Positions 16,321 to 23,988 of a stretch of DNA of 64,000 nt are shown here, in pieces (the stretch's first letter is position 1; every line of letters starts with the position of its first letter). The DNA comes from JBBDIK01 sp964640385. GTDB taxonomy: Bacteria; Actinomycetota; UBA4738; JBBDHU01. The position numbers and the translations under genes were made by a program. The notes under the pieces are model-generated. The model made no database searches and was not told where the DNA came from. It saw nothing but the letters and a program-made list of their open reading frames with translations. Location of the stretch: contig CAZXFL010000007.1 in assembly GCA_964640385.1 (NCBI GenBank), forward strand, positions 38,576 through 102,575. The letters run 5' to 3'.

Positions 16321-16886
16321 GCTTCCACCTGTTGCAGCGTTCGCCGGAGCTTGCGCATCGCCGCCAGGGTCCGTGTCTTCACCGTTCCCAAGGGGATACC
16401 GAGCTCCTCTGCGATCTGGACCTGTGTCTTGCTGCCGAAATATGCCATCTCCAGCACCGTGCGCTGGTCGTCGGGGAGCGTCACGAGCGCCTCTCGGACC
16501 TCCTTGCTCCTCTGGTCGAGGAAGGCTCCCTCGACCACGTCCTCCGCTACATCTTCGCCCTGACGAGGCTCAAGGTTCGATGCCCGCAGGTTGCGCTGAC
16601 GCAGGCGTTCCTCCCTGCGGACGGCGTCCACGGCCCGGTGGTGGGTCAGGCTCAGCAGGAACGTCCGCAGCCTGCCCCTGGCCGGGTCGTAGGCCTCCGG
16701 GGCCCGCCAGAGGGCCATGAAGGCGTCGTGGACGATCTCCTGAGCGATCCCGTCATGTCCGGCGACCCGAAAGGCGATGCCGTAGGCAGGCCGGGAGTAG
16801 ATCTTGTACAGCTCCTCGAAGGCTCCGGCGTCCCCGCCTTTCAGGCGCCGGTGCAGTTCCAGATCGCGGCCATCGTCCTCCTGCAC
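16317..16886 (-). CDS. ECF RNA polymerase sigma factor (SigK-like)
   Basis: A 189-residue group 4 sigma factor. Region 2 spans about residues 25-90 (FEELYKIYSRPAYG, then IVHDAFMALWR and the -10-recognition LLSLTHHRAVDAVRR). Region 4 spans about 128-180 with the helix-turn-helix QIAEELGIPLGTVKTR. The start is a GTG. Downstream is the RskA-type anti-sigma factor, the usual partner. Target genes are not evident; the divergent thiol-redox gene could be one. Confidence 0.93.
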   Translation of the reverse strand: MQEDDGRDLELHRRLKGGDAGAFEELYKIYSRPAYGIAFRVAGHDGIAQEIVHDAFMALWRAPEAYDPARGRLRTFLLSLTHHRAVDAVRREERLRQRNLRASNLEPRQGEDVAEDVVEGAFLDQRSKEVREALVTLPDDQRTVLEMAYFGSKTQVQIAEELGIPLGTVKTRTLAAMRKLRRTLQQVEA

Positions 16887-16941
16887 GCGCTCAGTTCTAC
16901 AGGACAGGGGGGTCCGTGGTCACGTCCGGCCTTCTCGACGT

Positions 16942-16947
16942 CATACT
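16942..16947 (+). promoter_or_regulatory. -10 box of the glutaredoxin-like gene
   Basis: CATACT lies 7 nt before the ATG at 16955, close to the leaderless pattern seen elsewhere in the window. Confidence 0.3.
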
Positions 16948-16954
16948 GGGCGGC

Positions 16955-17206
16955 ATGACTGAGCAGGCGCGCGTGACCATGTACTCGAGGCCGCGGTGCG
17001 GGCTCTGTGACGAGGGCAGGGAGGTCATCCTTGCCCAGCGGGCACGAACCGCGTTCGCCTACGACGAGATCTCGATCGAGGGGGACGATGATCTGGAGCG
17101 TGAGTACGGCATCCGGATCCCCGTGGTGCTGATCGACGGCGAGGAGCTGTTCGAGTACCACGTCGATCCGCGACTGTTCGCCATGGCGGTCGGAGAGCGT
17201 GCCTGA
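16955..17206 (+). CDS. Glutaredoxin-like thiol-disulfide protein
   Basis: An 83-residue thioredoxin-fold protein of the glutaredoxin-like group. It starts MTEQARVTMYSRPRCGLCDE with the redox CxxC (CGLC), continues with EREYGIRIPVVLIDGEELF, the cis-Pro strand of the family, and ends VDPRLFAMAV. ATG 16955 starts the first strand; an upstream in-frame GTG would add 13 unconserved residues. It is divergent from the sigma/anti-sigma pair and sits 90 nt upstream of rex. Disulfide reduction in the cytoplasm is likely; the partner is unknown. Confidence 0.8.
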   Translation: MTEQARVTMYSRPRCGLCDEGREVILAQRARTAFAYDEISIEGDDDLEREYGIRIPVVLIDGEELFEYHVDPRLFAMAVGERA

Positions 17207-17225
17207 ACGCAGGTACCTTGTGCGG

Positions 17226-17255
17226 TTGTGAACGTTTTCACATATGCGCTAACCT
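17226..17255 (+). promoter_or_regulatory. Rex operator overlapping the rex-hemA promoter
   Basis: The 18-bp site at 17226-17243 reads TTGTGAACGTTTTCACAT, one base short of the Rex consensus TTGTGAA-N4-TTCACAA. Its left half doubles as a -35 box (TTGTGA), with TAACCT 18 nt downstream as -10. Rex bound here would block its own operon when NADH is low, the standard autoregulation in Actinobacteria. Confidence 0.88.
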
Positions 17256-17296
17256 CGGGTGGACCTCGCGGCCCCCGACCAAGCCGTGCCGGATCG

Positions 17297-17974
17297 ATGA
17301 GCAAGCGACCTATCCCCGAAGCCACCGTCGGACGCCTCCCCGTCTACCTTCGCGCCTTGGTCGAGATGGCCGAGGAGGGAGAGAGCGTCGTCTCTTCGGA
17401 GACCCTCGCGGACGCGTCCGGTGTGAACTCGGCCAAGGTCCGCAAGGACCTGTCGCATCTAGGTTCGTACGGAACGCGCGGGGTCGGCTACGACGTGGCC
17501 TACCTGATCCATCAGATCCGGCGCGAACTGGGCCTGACCCAGCACTGGCCGGTGCTGATCGCCGGCGTCGGGAACCTCGGCCACGCGCTCGCCAACTACA
17601 ATGGGTTCGGCGAGCGTGGGTTCGAGGTGGTCGCGCTGGTCGATGCGGATCCGAAGAAGGTGGGGGAGCAGGTGAACGGCCTGCCGATCGAGGCCGTGGC
17701 GGACATACCGCGGATCGCCCGTGAGCATCACGTGGCGATCGGGATGGTCTGCACTCCGGGACAGGTGGCACAGGAGGTCGCCGACCGCATGGTCGAGGCC
17801 GGCATCCAGTCGATCCTGAACTTCGCTCCCGCGGTGATCACCGTTCCGGAAGACGTGTCCCTGCGCAAGGTCGACCTGTCTATCGAGCTGCAGATCCTCG
17901 CCTTCTACGAGCAGCGCAAGGCCGCGCTGGACGACGTGAAGCAGGGTCGCGCCAAGACCCTGGCGGAGGTCTGA
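17297..17974 (+). CDS. rex: Redox-sensing transcriptional repressor Rex
   Basis: Rex, 225 residues, represses respiratory genes and leaves DNA when NADH rises relative to NAD+. Residues 5-75 are the winged helix (IPEATVGRLPVYLRAL; SSETLADASGVNSAKVRKDL; SYGTRGVGYDV). Residues 85-210 are the Rossmann NAD(H) domain with AGVGNLGHAL and VALVDADPKK, and the final helix LQILAFYEQRKAAL is the domain-swapped one. ATG 17297 starts the conserved fold; an in-frame GTG at 17228 lies inside the operator and is rejected. hemA follows 7 nt downstream, as in Streptomyces. Confidence 0.96.
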   Translation: MSKRPIPEATVGRLPVYLRALVEMAEEGESVVSSETLADASGVNSAKVRKDLSHLGSYGTRGVGYDVAYLIHQIRRELGLTQHWPVLIAGVGNLGHALANYNGFGERGFEVVALVDADPKKVGEQVNGLPIEAVADIPRIAREHHVAIGMVCTPGQVAQEVADRMVEAGIQSILNFAPAVITVPEDVSLRKVDLSIELQILAFYEQRKAALDDVKQGRAKTLAEV

Positions 17975-17981
17975 GCGCGGC

Positions 17982-19250
17982 ATGGCGATCCTGTCCCTCG
18001 GCATCTCCTACCGTTCCGCCCCGGTCGAGCTGCTCGAACAGCTCGCCTTCCCGGAGGAGGATCTGCAGAAGGCCTACGACCACCTCACTCGGCTGCCCTC
18101 CGTCGAAGGCGGGGTCATCCTGTCGACCTGCAACCGTGTCGAGATCGTCGCGGACGTAGAGGGCTACCACGCGGGTTTCCAAGAGCTGAAGGGGTTCCTG
18201 GCGGAATCACGCGAGGTGTCGCCGGAGGTGTTCGCCGCGCCGCTGTACTCGCACTACGAGGATCAGGCCGCCGAGCACCTCTTCGACGTCTCGGCGGGGA
18301 TCGATTCGATGGTCGCCGGCGAGCCGCAGATCTTGAGCCAGGTCCGGGCGGCGATCCGCGACGCGAAGGCCGAAGGCGCGGCGGGCCCGCTGCTCGACTC
18401 GCTGTTCCGTCACGCGGTTCGGGCCGGACGGCGTGCGCGGGCCGAGACCGGGATCTCCGCGGCGTCCGACGCGTTCATCGAGGCGGGCCTCGCGCTGGCG
18501 GAGCGGACGTTGGGCGACCTAGCGGAGATCGAGCTGCTGGTGCTGGGTGCGGGGCAGATGGCGACCCTTGCGGCGCAGGCGCTCCAGGAGCGCGGTGTCG
18601 CGCGCGTGAAGGTGCTCAACCGGAGTCTCGAGCATGCGCAGGCGCTGGCCCGGCGGACGGGCGGGAGTGCCGAGCAGCTCGCGCATCTGCCCGAAGCTCT
18701 GGTGCGGGCCGACCTGGTCGTCTGTTCGACCGGCGCCACCGGCACGATCGTCGACGTCGCGGTCACGCAGGCCGCGATCGCCGAACGCGGGGGCCGGCCA
18801 CTGTTCTTCCTGGACCTCGCGGTTCCGCGCGATGTCGAAGCCGGGGTCGCGGACCTCCCCGGCGTCGAAGTCGCGAACGTCGATGACCTCGGTCGGTCGG
18901 TCGGCGGCGGGGATGAGGGGGAGATCGCCAAGGCGCGCTCCGTCATCGCCGACGAGGTCGCGAACTTCGCCGCGTGGCGCCGGAATGCGGCCCTCGCGCC
19001 GCTGATCAAGGCGCTTCATGACCGGGGCGAGCAGATCCGGCTCGCCGAGCTGCGGCGGGCGTCGGGCAAGCTCCGGGATCTGTCGCCCGAGCAGCTCGAA
19101 ACGGTCGAAGCGGCCCTCCGCGGCGCCATCAACAAGCTCCTTCACGAACCGGTGGTGCGCGCCAAGCGGAGCGAGGCTCAGGCGGACGCTCTGCGCGCAC
19201 TTTTCGGACTGGAGGATGAGCCGACCCCCCGTTCGGACCAGGAGCCGTAG
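17982..19250 (+). CDS. hemA: Glutamyl-tRNA reductase
   Basis: HemA, 422 residues, NADPH-dependent reduction of glutamyl-tRNA(Glu) to glutamate-1-semialdehyde, the first step of C5 heme synthesis. The catalytic Cys50 lies in LSTCNRVEI. The nucleotide site is VLGAGQMATLAAQAL, and the SVAGEPQILSQVR-type segment appears as VAGEPQILSQVRAA. A C-terminal helical dimerisation domain follows from about 320. It is cotranscribed with rex, tying heme supply to the redox state. hemL, the next enzyme, is nearby at 20295 but hemB, hemC and hemD are not in the window. Confidence 0.96.
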   Translation: MAILSLGISYRSAPVELLEQLAFPEEDLQKAYDHLTRLPSVEGGVILSTCNRVEIVADVEGYHAGFQELKGFLAESREVSPEVFAAPLYSHYEDQAAEHLFDVSAGIDSMVAGEPQILSQVRAAIRDAKAEGAAGPLLDSLFRHAVRAGRRARAETGISAASDAFIEAGLALAERTLGDLAEIELLVLGAGQMATLAAQALQERGVARVKVLNRSLEHAQALARRTGGSAEQLAHLPEALVRADLVVCSTGATGTIVDVAVTQAAIAERGGRPLFFLDLAVPRDVEAGVADLPGVEVANVDDLGRSVGGGDEGEIAKARSVIADEVANFAAWRRNAALAPLIKALHDRGEQIRLAELRRASGKLRDLSPEQLETVEAALRGAINKLLHEPVVRAKRSEAQADALRALFGLEDEPTPRSDQEP

Positions 19251-19313
19251 ACCCCGGAACCGCCCGTTCGTGCTATCGGTCCGGCCTCCCGGGATGCCGA
19301 CCACTCAAGTGAG

Positions 19314-20237
19314 ATGCGCGCACCGGTGGTCCTCATCACGCTCGCGACGTCCCTGGCGGTCATCGCCGGGCCGGCGGTGCTGCCCGCGGGGGCGACCGTT
19401 CCCGGCGTCAACGGGCTGATCGCCTTCGACCGACAGTTCGACCTGGGGAACTACGAGATCTACCTGGTGGACCCGGTGACCGGCGACCAGACACGGCTCA
19501 CCGACAACGTTGCCGACGACTTCGGGGCGGCATGGTCCCCGGACGGAACGCGCATCGCGTTCTCCCGGGACGTCGGGGCCGGCAACTACGAGATCTTCGT
19601 GATGGATGCCGACGGAACCAACCAGGACCGCTTGACGCGCTCGCGGGGTTTGGACTCGCGGCCCACCTGGGCGCCCGATGGGTCCCGCCTGGTGTTCCAG
19701 CGGCAGAGCGGCAAGGACGTGGAGCTAGTCGTGATGAACTCGGACGGCTCGGGGAAGGTGAAGTTCCTCACCGACAACAAGGTGGATGACGACGCGCCCG
19801 ACTGGTCGCCCGACGGAACGCAGATCGTCTTCTCCAGCAGCCGCACGGGCCGGCGGGACCTGTACCTGCTGAAGCTCGATACCGGCAAGGCCAAGCAGCT
19901 CACGAGCGGCAAGCGGCCGGACACCTCACCGTCGTGGTCGCCGGACGGCACCTCGGTCGTCTTCGAGGGGTTCGGTGCCGGGGACTGGGAGCTGTACACG
20001 AGAAACCTGGTGACCGTCACCGAGACCAAGCTGACCGAGAACAACAAGGACGATGTTCAGGCGGTGTGGTCGCCGGACGGGTCGAAGATCGCGTTCGCCA
20101 GCGACAAGGGTGGTGGCGACTTCGAGATCATGACCATGGCCGCGGACGGGTCCGGTCTGATCCCGGTGCTGGACAACGGACGCACGGACGAGTTGCCCGA
20201 CTGGCAGCCGCTCCTACCGGCGCTACCCGCACCGTAG
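19314..20237 (+). CDS. Secreted TolB-like beta-propeller protein
   Basis: A 307-residue exported protein. A signal peptide covers about residues 1-28 (MRAPVVLITLATSLAVIAG, cleavage near AGA). The rest is made of PD40/TolB blades, recognised by repeated WSPDGT/WAPDGS motifs at about 40-45 residue intervals and by alternating NYEIFVMDADG-type strands. Such propellers bind peptides or cell-wall partners; a Tol-Pal role is not implied, as no pal or tolQRA is here. It stands alone between hemA and hemL. Function unknown beyond the fold. Confidence 0.8.
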   Translation: MRAPVVLITLATSLAVIAGPAVLPAGATVPGVNGLIAFDRQFDLGNYEIYLVDPVTGDQTRLTDNVADDFGAAWSPDGTRIAFSRDVGAGNYEIFVMDADGTNQDRLTRSRGLDSRPTWAPDGSRLVFQRQSGKDVELVVMNSDGSGKVKFLTDNKVDDDAPDWSPDGTQIVFSSSRTGRRDLYLLKLDTGKAKQLTSGKRPDTSPSWSPDGTSVVFEGFGAGDWELYTRNLVTVTETKLTENNKDDVQAVWSPDGSKIAFASDKGGGDFEIMTMAADGSGLIPVLDNGRTDELPDWQPLLPALPAP

Positions 20238-20253
20238 CCGCCCGCACTGTAGG

Positions 20254-20269
20254 TCGGCCCACTGGCCGA
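20254..20269 (+). terminator. Hairpin after the TolB-like gene
   Basis: TCGGCC-CACT-GGCCGA forms a 6-bp stem with a 4-nt loop 17 nt past the stop codon. There is no T-run, which is common for actinobacterial terminators; it may instead mark the boundary to the hemL promoter. Confidence 0.35.
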
Positions 20270-20280
20270 GTCCCCGCTGC

Positions 20281-20286
20281 TAGGCT
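20281..20286 (+). promoter_or_regulatory. -10 box of hemL, leaderless arrangement
   Basis: TAGGCT ends 8 nt before the GTG start of hemL, so transcription would begin about at the start codon. No ribosome binding site is visible, in agreement. Confidence 0.5.
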
Positions 20287-20294
20287 CAGCGCTC

Positions 20295-21572
20295 GTGAGC
20301 AGGTCCGATGAGTTGTTCGACGAGGCTCGCGCCGTCATCCCCGGCGGGGTGAACTCGCCGGTCCGGGCGTACGGGTCGGTGGGCGGCGTTCCCCGCTTCC
20401 TCGCCTCCGGCCTCGGCGCGCTCGTCACCGACGTCGACGGTCGCGAGTACGTGGACTACGTCCAGTCCTGGGGGGCTCTGCTCTTCGGCCATGCGCGGCC
20501 CGAGGTTGTCGCCGCGATAGAGGCCGCCGCCCGCCTCGGGACCTCGTTCGGCGCTCCGACCGAGGGCGAAGTGCGTCTCGCAGAACGCATCGTCGAGGCG
20601 ACTCCTACGGTCGAGCGGGTCCGCCTGGTGTCCTCTGGGACCGAGGCGTGCATGAGCGCTATCCGGCTCGCACGCGGGTTCACCGGTCGGCCGGGGGTGG
20701 TCAAGTTCGCCGGGTGCTATCACGGACACTCGGACGCGCTCCTCGCGAAGGCCGGTTCGGGGGTCGCGACGTTCGGGCTGCCGGATTCGCCGGGCGTGAC
20801 CGGGGCTGCGGCGCAGGACACGTTCGTGTTGCCCTACAACGACCTCGAGGCCGTACGGAAGCTGCTGACCGAGCGCGGCGAAGACATCGCCTGCGTGATC
20901 GTGGAACCCGTGGCGGCGAACATGGGTGTGGTTCCCGCGGCGGAGGGTTTCCTCGAAGGGCTCCGTGGAGCGTGCACCGCCGGGGGTGTCCTGCTGATCA
21001 TCGATGAGGTCATCACCGGGTTCCGGCTGGGGCCCGGCGGTGCCCAGGAGCGCTTCGATGTCGACGCGGATCTGACGACGTTGGGCAAGGTGATGGGAGG
21101 CGGGATGCCGTGCGCCGCGTTCGGCGGACGTGCCGACATCATGGACGCCCTGGCGCCGACCGGCCCTGTGTACCAGGCAGGAACCCTCTCCGGGAACCCG
21201 GTCGCCGTCGCGGCCGGACTTGCCGCCCTGAGCCTGATCGAGACTCAGCCGCCGTACGCCGATCTCGAGGACCGCGCCCGAACCCTGTGCGACGGGCTGG
21301 GATCGCGGCTCGCCGATCGGGATATCCCGTTCCGCCTCAACCGGGCCTGCTCGCTGTTCTCCCTCTTCTTCACGGCGGACGAGGTCACCGACTACGAAGG
21401 CGCCCGCGCGGCCGACCATGAACGGTACGCGCGGTTCTTCCACGGGATGCTCGATTCAGGCGTGCTGCTCCCACCGTCGGGCTACGAGGGTTGGTTCCTG
21501 TCGGCGGCCCACGACGAGGCCGCGGTCGAGCGGACCCTTGACGCGGTGGACACGGCGCTGGATCGGGTCTGA
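20295..21572 (+). CDS. hemL: Glutamate-1-semialdehyde 2,1-aminomutase
   Basis: HemL, 425 residues, converts glutamate-1-semialdehyde to 5-aminolevulinate with PLP/PMP. Family landmarks are IPGGVNSPVRAYGSVGG at the N terminus, VSSGTEACMSAIRLARGFTGR, YHGHSDALL, the Asp238 in IIDEVITGFR and the PLP lysine Lys265 in TLGKVMGGGMP. This aminomutase subgroup is separated from ordinary class III aminotransferases by the GYHGH and AGTLSGNPVA segments (here CYHGHSD and QAGTLSGNPVAVAAG). It completes the C5 pathway begun by hemA. It converges with the b6f-like operon. Confidence 0.96.
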   Translation: MSRSDELFDEARAVIPGGVNSPVRAYGSVGGVPRFLASGLGALVTDVDGREYVDYVQSWGALLFGHARPEVVAAIEAAARLGTSFGAPTEGEVRLAERIVEATPTVERVRLVSSGTEACMSAIRLARGFTGRPGVVKFAGCYHGHSDALLAKAGSGVATFGLPDSPGVTGAAAQDTFVLPYNDLEAVRKLLTERGEDIACVIVEPVAANMGVVPAAEGFLEGLRGACTAGGVLLIIDEVITGFRLGPGGAQERFDVDADLTTLGKVMGGGMPCAAFGGRADIMDALAPTGPVYQAGTLSGNPVAVAAGLAALSLIETQPPYADLEDRARTLCDGLGSRLADRDIPFRLNRACSLFSLFFTADEVTDYEGARAADHERYARFFHGMLDSGVLLPPSGYEGWFLSAAHDEAAVERTLDAVDTALDRV

Positions 21573-21602
21573 CGGAGCCCTGCCGCGGCGCCCTCCCGGC
21601 CC

Positions 21603-21707
21603 TTACTTGGCGCTGGTGAACTTCAGCGTGATGTAGGTGACGATGACCATCACGCCGAACAGGATGAACTGGACGCTTCCCTGGTCGAGCAGTTTCAGTC
21701 CCAGCAC
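21603..21707 (-). CDS. 34-residue membrane peptide at the end of the b6f-like operon
   Basis: A short frame on the operon strand: GTG start, then LGLKLLDQGSVQF, one membrane helix (FILFGVMVIVTYITL) and a basic end (KFTSAK). AGGAGGG lies 9 nt upstream of the GTG, a better ribosome binding site than many full-size genes here have. It lies 21 nt after the preceding operon gene. Small one-helix subunits (PetG, PetL, PetM, PetN) are normal in b6f complexes, so a small subunit is a reasonable guess. No sequence match to those is claimed. Confidence 0.6.
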   Translation of the reverse strand: MLGLKLLDQGSVQFILFGVMVIVTYITLKFTSAK

Positions 21708-21728
21708 GGTGCCGCTCCCTCCTGCTGC

Positions 21729-22535
21729 CTAGGCCGGTCCGCGCCACACGGGCGCCGTGCCACCGGTCAGGATGTCCTTGCGTTTGGCCGCGACCCGGTC
21801 GAGGAACGGCAGGTGCACGAGCAACCCGACGATCGACAGGGCCAGGAAGATGTAGGAGTAGATGGGGACGTTCCCGCTGTCGTGGTAGGCGACGACGGTG
21901 AACTCCGGTCCGCCGTCCTGGTAGAAGGCGCGCGCAGCCGCCAGCGACGTCTTCCCGTCCTCGGCGGTCGCGAAGCGAACGTCCTGCACGATGAAATCCT
22001 CGGGGACGTACTCGTGCTGGCCCGACTCGATCAGCTGGTCCTCGACCCTCTGCGCCTCATCCTCGAGCGTGCCGCTCGCATGAACCGGGACGGCCTCGAC
22101 GGGCTCGATGCCTGCCTCCTCGTTCGCCTGCGTGGCGAGGAACTCCTTAATCGAGGTCGAGACCGGGTCGACAGAACTCTCTTCCTTCTCGTTCGGCTCG
22201 CGCCAGGTGCCGCGGGGGTAGGCGCCGGCGACCGGGTAGGTCGCGGAGGCGGCATCGAACCCGCCGTCCAGGGGCTGCCAGTGGGGCTCGACCCCCTTCG
22301 GGCCGAGGTTGACCGGGGTCTCGAGTCCTTGCGAGTAGAATCCGAAGGCCCAGATCGCCGAGAGCAGGATCATCCAGCTGAAGAACGACACCGCCAGGAC
22401 CAAGTAGCCGAGCTTCTTACCCATCACCGCCGAGAGCAGCAGGTAGACACTCCCGATGAACAGGACGAAGCCCATGATCACCGTCAGCGTTCCCTTGATG
22501 AACAGGGGCCAGTCGAAGAGGGCGAGCATCCGCAT
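21729..22535 (-). CDS. Membrane protein of the b6f-like operon, unknown function
   Basis: A 268-residue protein with two N-terminal helices (about 11-38 and 43-63), a ~150-residue soluble middle part and one C-terminal helix (about 228-247, YSYIFLALSIVGLLVHL). The middle part is acidic and has no Cys, so no heme or iron-sulfur site. Start ATG 22535 shares its A with the cytochrome c stop (TGATG), and GGAGG lies 8 nt upstream. Its position between cytochrome c and the small peptide suggests an accessory or assembly subunit of the quinol oxidoreductase. Confidence 0.7.
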   Translation of the reverse strand: MRMLALFDWPLFIKGTLTVIMGFVLFIGSVYLLLSAVMGKKLGYLVLAVSFFSWMILLSAIWAFGFYSQGLETPVNLGPKGVEPHWQPLDGGFDAASATYPVAGAYPRGTWREPNEKEESSVDPVSTSIKEFLATQANEEAGIEPVEAVPVHASGTLEDEAQRVEDQLIESGQHEYVPEDFIVQDVRFATAEDGKTSLAAARAFYQDGGPEFTVVAYHDSGNVPIYSYIFLALSIVGLLVHLPFLDRVAAKRKDILTGGTAPVWRGPA

Positions 22536-23230
22536 CACGGAGCCTCCGTCGGTGAGGCTTCCGGCGACGGCTCCGGCGCGGGAGACGCCGCCTCCTCGTT
22601 GAGGCACTTGTTCTTCTCGAACGGGACGGTGTCCCGGCTGACCGAGACGAGGTACTGCACCACGTCCTGGATCTGCTGATCGTTCATCGCGCCCTTGTAA
22701 TCGACGCTCCAGGAGGGCATCCCGGCGCTCTCCCGGCCCTCGGCGATCGTCTGGGTGATCTCTTCCATCGTGAGGCGTTCGCACACCGTGGCCAGGTTGG
22801 CGGAGCGGAAGATCTCGCCTCCCCGTACGAACTCCTGTCCCCGTAGCTCGGGGCCGTGGCACTGGACACAGCTCGCTCCCGTGGGGTTGGAGTGCTCGTC
22901 GAAGAGCTCGACGATGTTGGCACCGCGGTCGATGGTCGCCGACCGGAAGCTTTCCTCCTGCTTCTGGTTGGTGCCCGGTTCGAAGAACCAGTACGCGGCG
23001 ATCCACAGCGCCATGAACGCGACGAGGATGACGCCCCAGCCCTGGAGGCGTTCGAGGATGGGCTTCTCCAGGTTCGGGTCGGACGGTCCGGGACTCATCG
23101 CCGGTGGGATGTCCGGCCCCGCGTCCTCGGCGTGGCGGACGCGGGCAATGATCAGCGCAACTATGACCACGACGATGGCCAGGCCGATGCCGGCCATCAA
23201 GATCCCCGCGGTCGGTGAGAGGGCAAGCAT
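22535..23230 (-). CDS. Membrane-bound monoheme cytochrome c
   Basis: A 231-residue cytochrome with two N-terminal membrane helices (about 8-29 and 64-83) and an external class I cytochrome c domain. The heme is bound by Cys121, Cys124 and His125 (SCVQCHG); Met in AGMPSWS is the likely sixth ligand. A Glu/Pro-rich tail ends the protein. In the complex it should take electrons from the Rieske protein and pass them to the caa3 oxidase or a cupredoxin. It is fused to neither cytochrome b nor subunit IV, unlike Bacillus QcrC. TGATG overlaps on both sides. Confidence 0.88.
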   Translation of the reverse strand: MLALSPTAGILMAGIGLAIVVVIVALIIARVRHAEDAGPDIPPAMSPGPSDPNLEKPILERLQGWGVILVAFMALWIAAYWFFEPGTNQKQEESFRSATIDRGANIVELFDEHSNPTGASCVQCHGPELRGQEFVRGGEIFRSANLATVCERLTMEEITQTIAEGRESAGMPSWSVDYKGAMNDQQIQDVVQYLVSVSRDTVPFEKNKCLNEEAASPAPEPSPEASPTEAP

Positions 23231-23988
23231 CAGACGCAGAACGGTCCTTCCGGGTTCTGGTTGGTGGTGTCGGTGCCGCGGGGCGGCCCGAGGTTAAGCG
23301 CCGACGTATCGACCAGCACCTGGCCGCCCTCGATCTTGATCTTGAAGCGGTCGAGACCGCGCGGTGCCGGGCCCTGCTTGTACTCGCCCGCACGGCTGTA
23401 CTTGGATCCGTGGCACGGGCACTCGAACCACTGTGAGACCTGGCAGAAGGGTACGCGGCACCCTAGATGGACGCACCGCTGGTAGAGGGCCATGAGCCCG
23501 TCGGCGAGTACCCCCTGCGTTTCGTAGTCCACGCGGAGGTCTTCGTCCACCCCCGTGCCGTCGTACTGGACGACGTAGAAGCGTCCGGCGCCGTAGTAGT
23601 AGGGCTGGCCCGTCGCGTTGATCTGCGAAACGATATCGTCAACGCTCCCGACCTCGAACGTCGCGCCGAAGCCGCCCTTGAGGTTCGGCCACAGGAACGC
23701 GATGGTCGACGCCCCGAACGCCGCTGCGAACACGCCCAGCGATGCGAGCCAGGACTTACGGAAGAACTCACGGCGCGAGACGAGCTTCGGTGCCCTTTTG
23801 TCCGCTGGCGCCCCCATGCCCTGTTGAGCATCCGGGGCAGGACCGCCCGCGGCGGCCTCCTCCATCGCGCGTGCCGCACGGCGGGCGCGTAGGAACGACA
23901 CCGCCAGAACGACCACGAAGATGTCGAAGAGCACCACGATGACGATCGCGATGAGAGATCCGGTGGACATGGCCACGAGCGTCGTCAT
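23230..23988 (-). CDS. Rieske [2Fe-2S] protein of the b6f-like complex
   Basis: A 252-residue Rieske protein. Helix 1 covers about 11-34; a second helix (about 81-99) is preceded by a twin-arginine motif, SRREFFRKSW (71-80), so the folded domain is probably exported by Tat. The cluster is bound by Cys172 and His174 (CVHLGC) and Cys190 and His193 (CPCHGS); Cys177 and Cys192 form the structural disulfide. The extra N-terminal helix resembles actinobacterial QcrA. It transfers electrons from menaquinol to cytochrome c. Confidence 0.95.
   Translation of the reverse strand: MTTLVAMSTGSLIAIVIVVLFDIFVVVLAVSFLRARRAARAMEEAAAGGPAPDAQQGMGAPADKRAPKLVSRREFFRKSWLASLGVFAAAFGASTIAFLWPNLKGGFGATFEVGSVDDIVSQINATGQPYYYGAGRFYVVQYDGTGVDEDLRVDYETQGVLADGLMALYQRCVHLGCRVPFCQVSQWFECPCHGSKYSRAGEYKQGPAPRGLDRFKIKIEGGQVLVDTSALNLGPPRGTDTTNQNPEGPFCV

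Noticed and set aside
17228..17296. In-frame GTG start for rex within its operator
   Set aside because: The 23 added residues are not part of the Rex fold and overlap the promoter.
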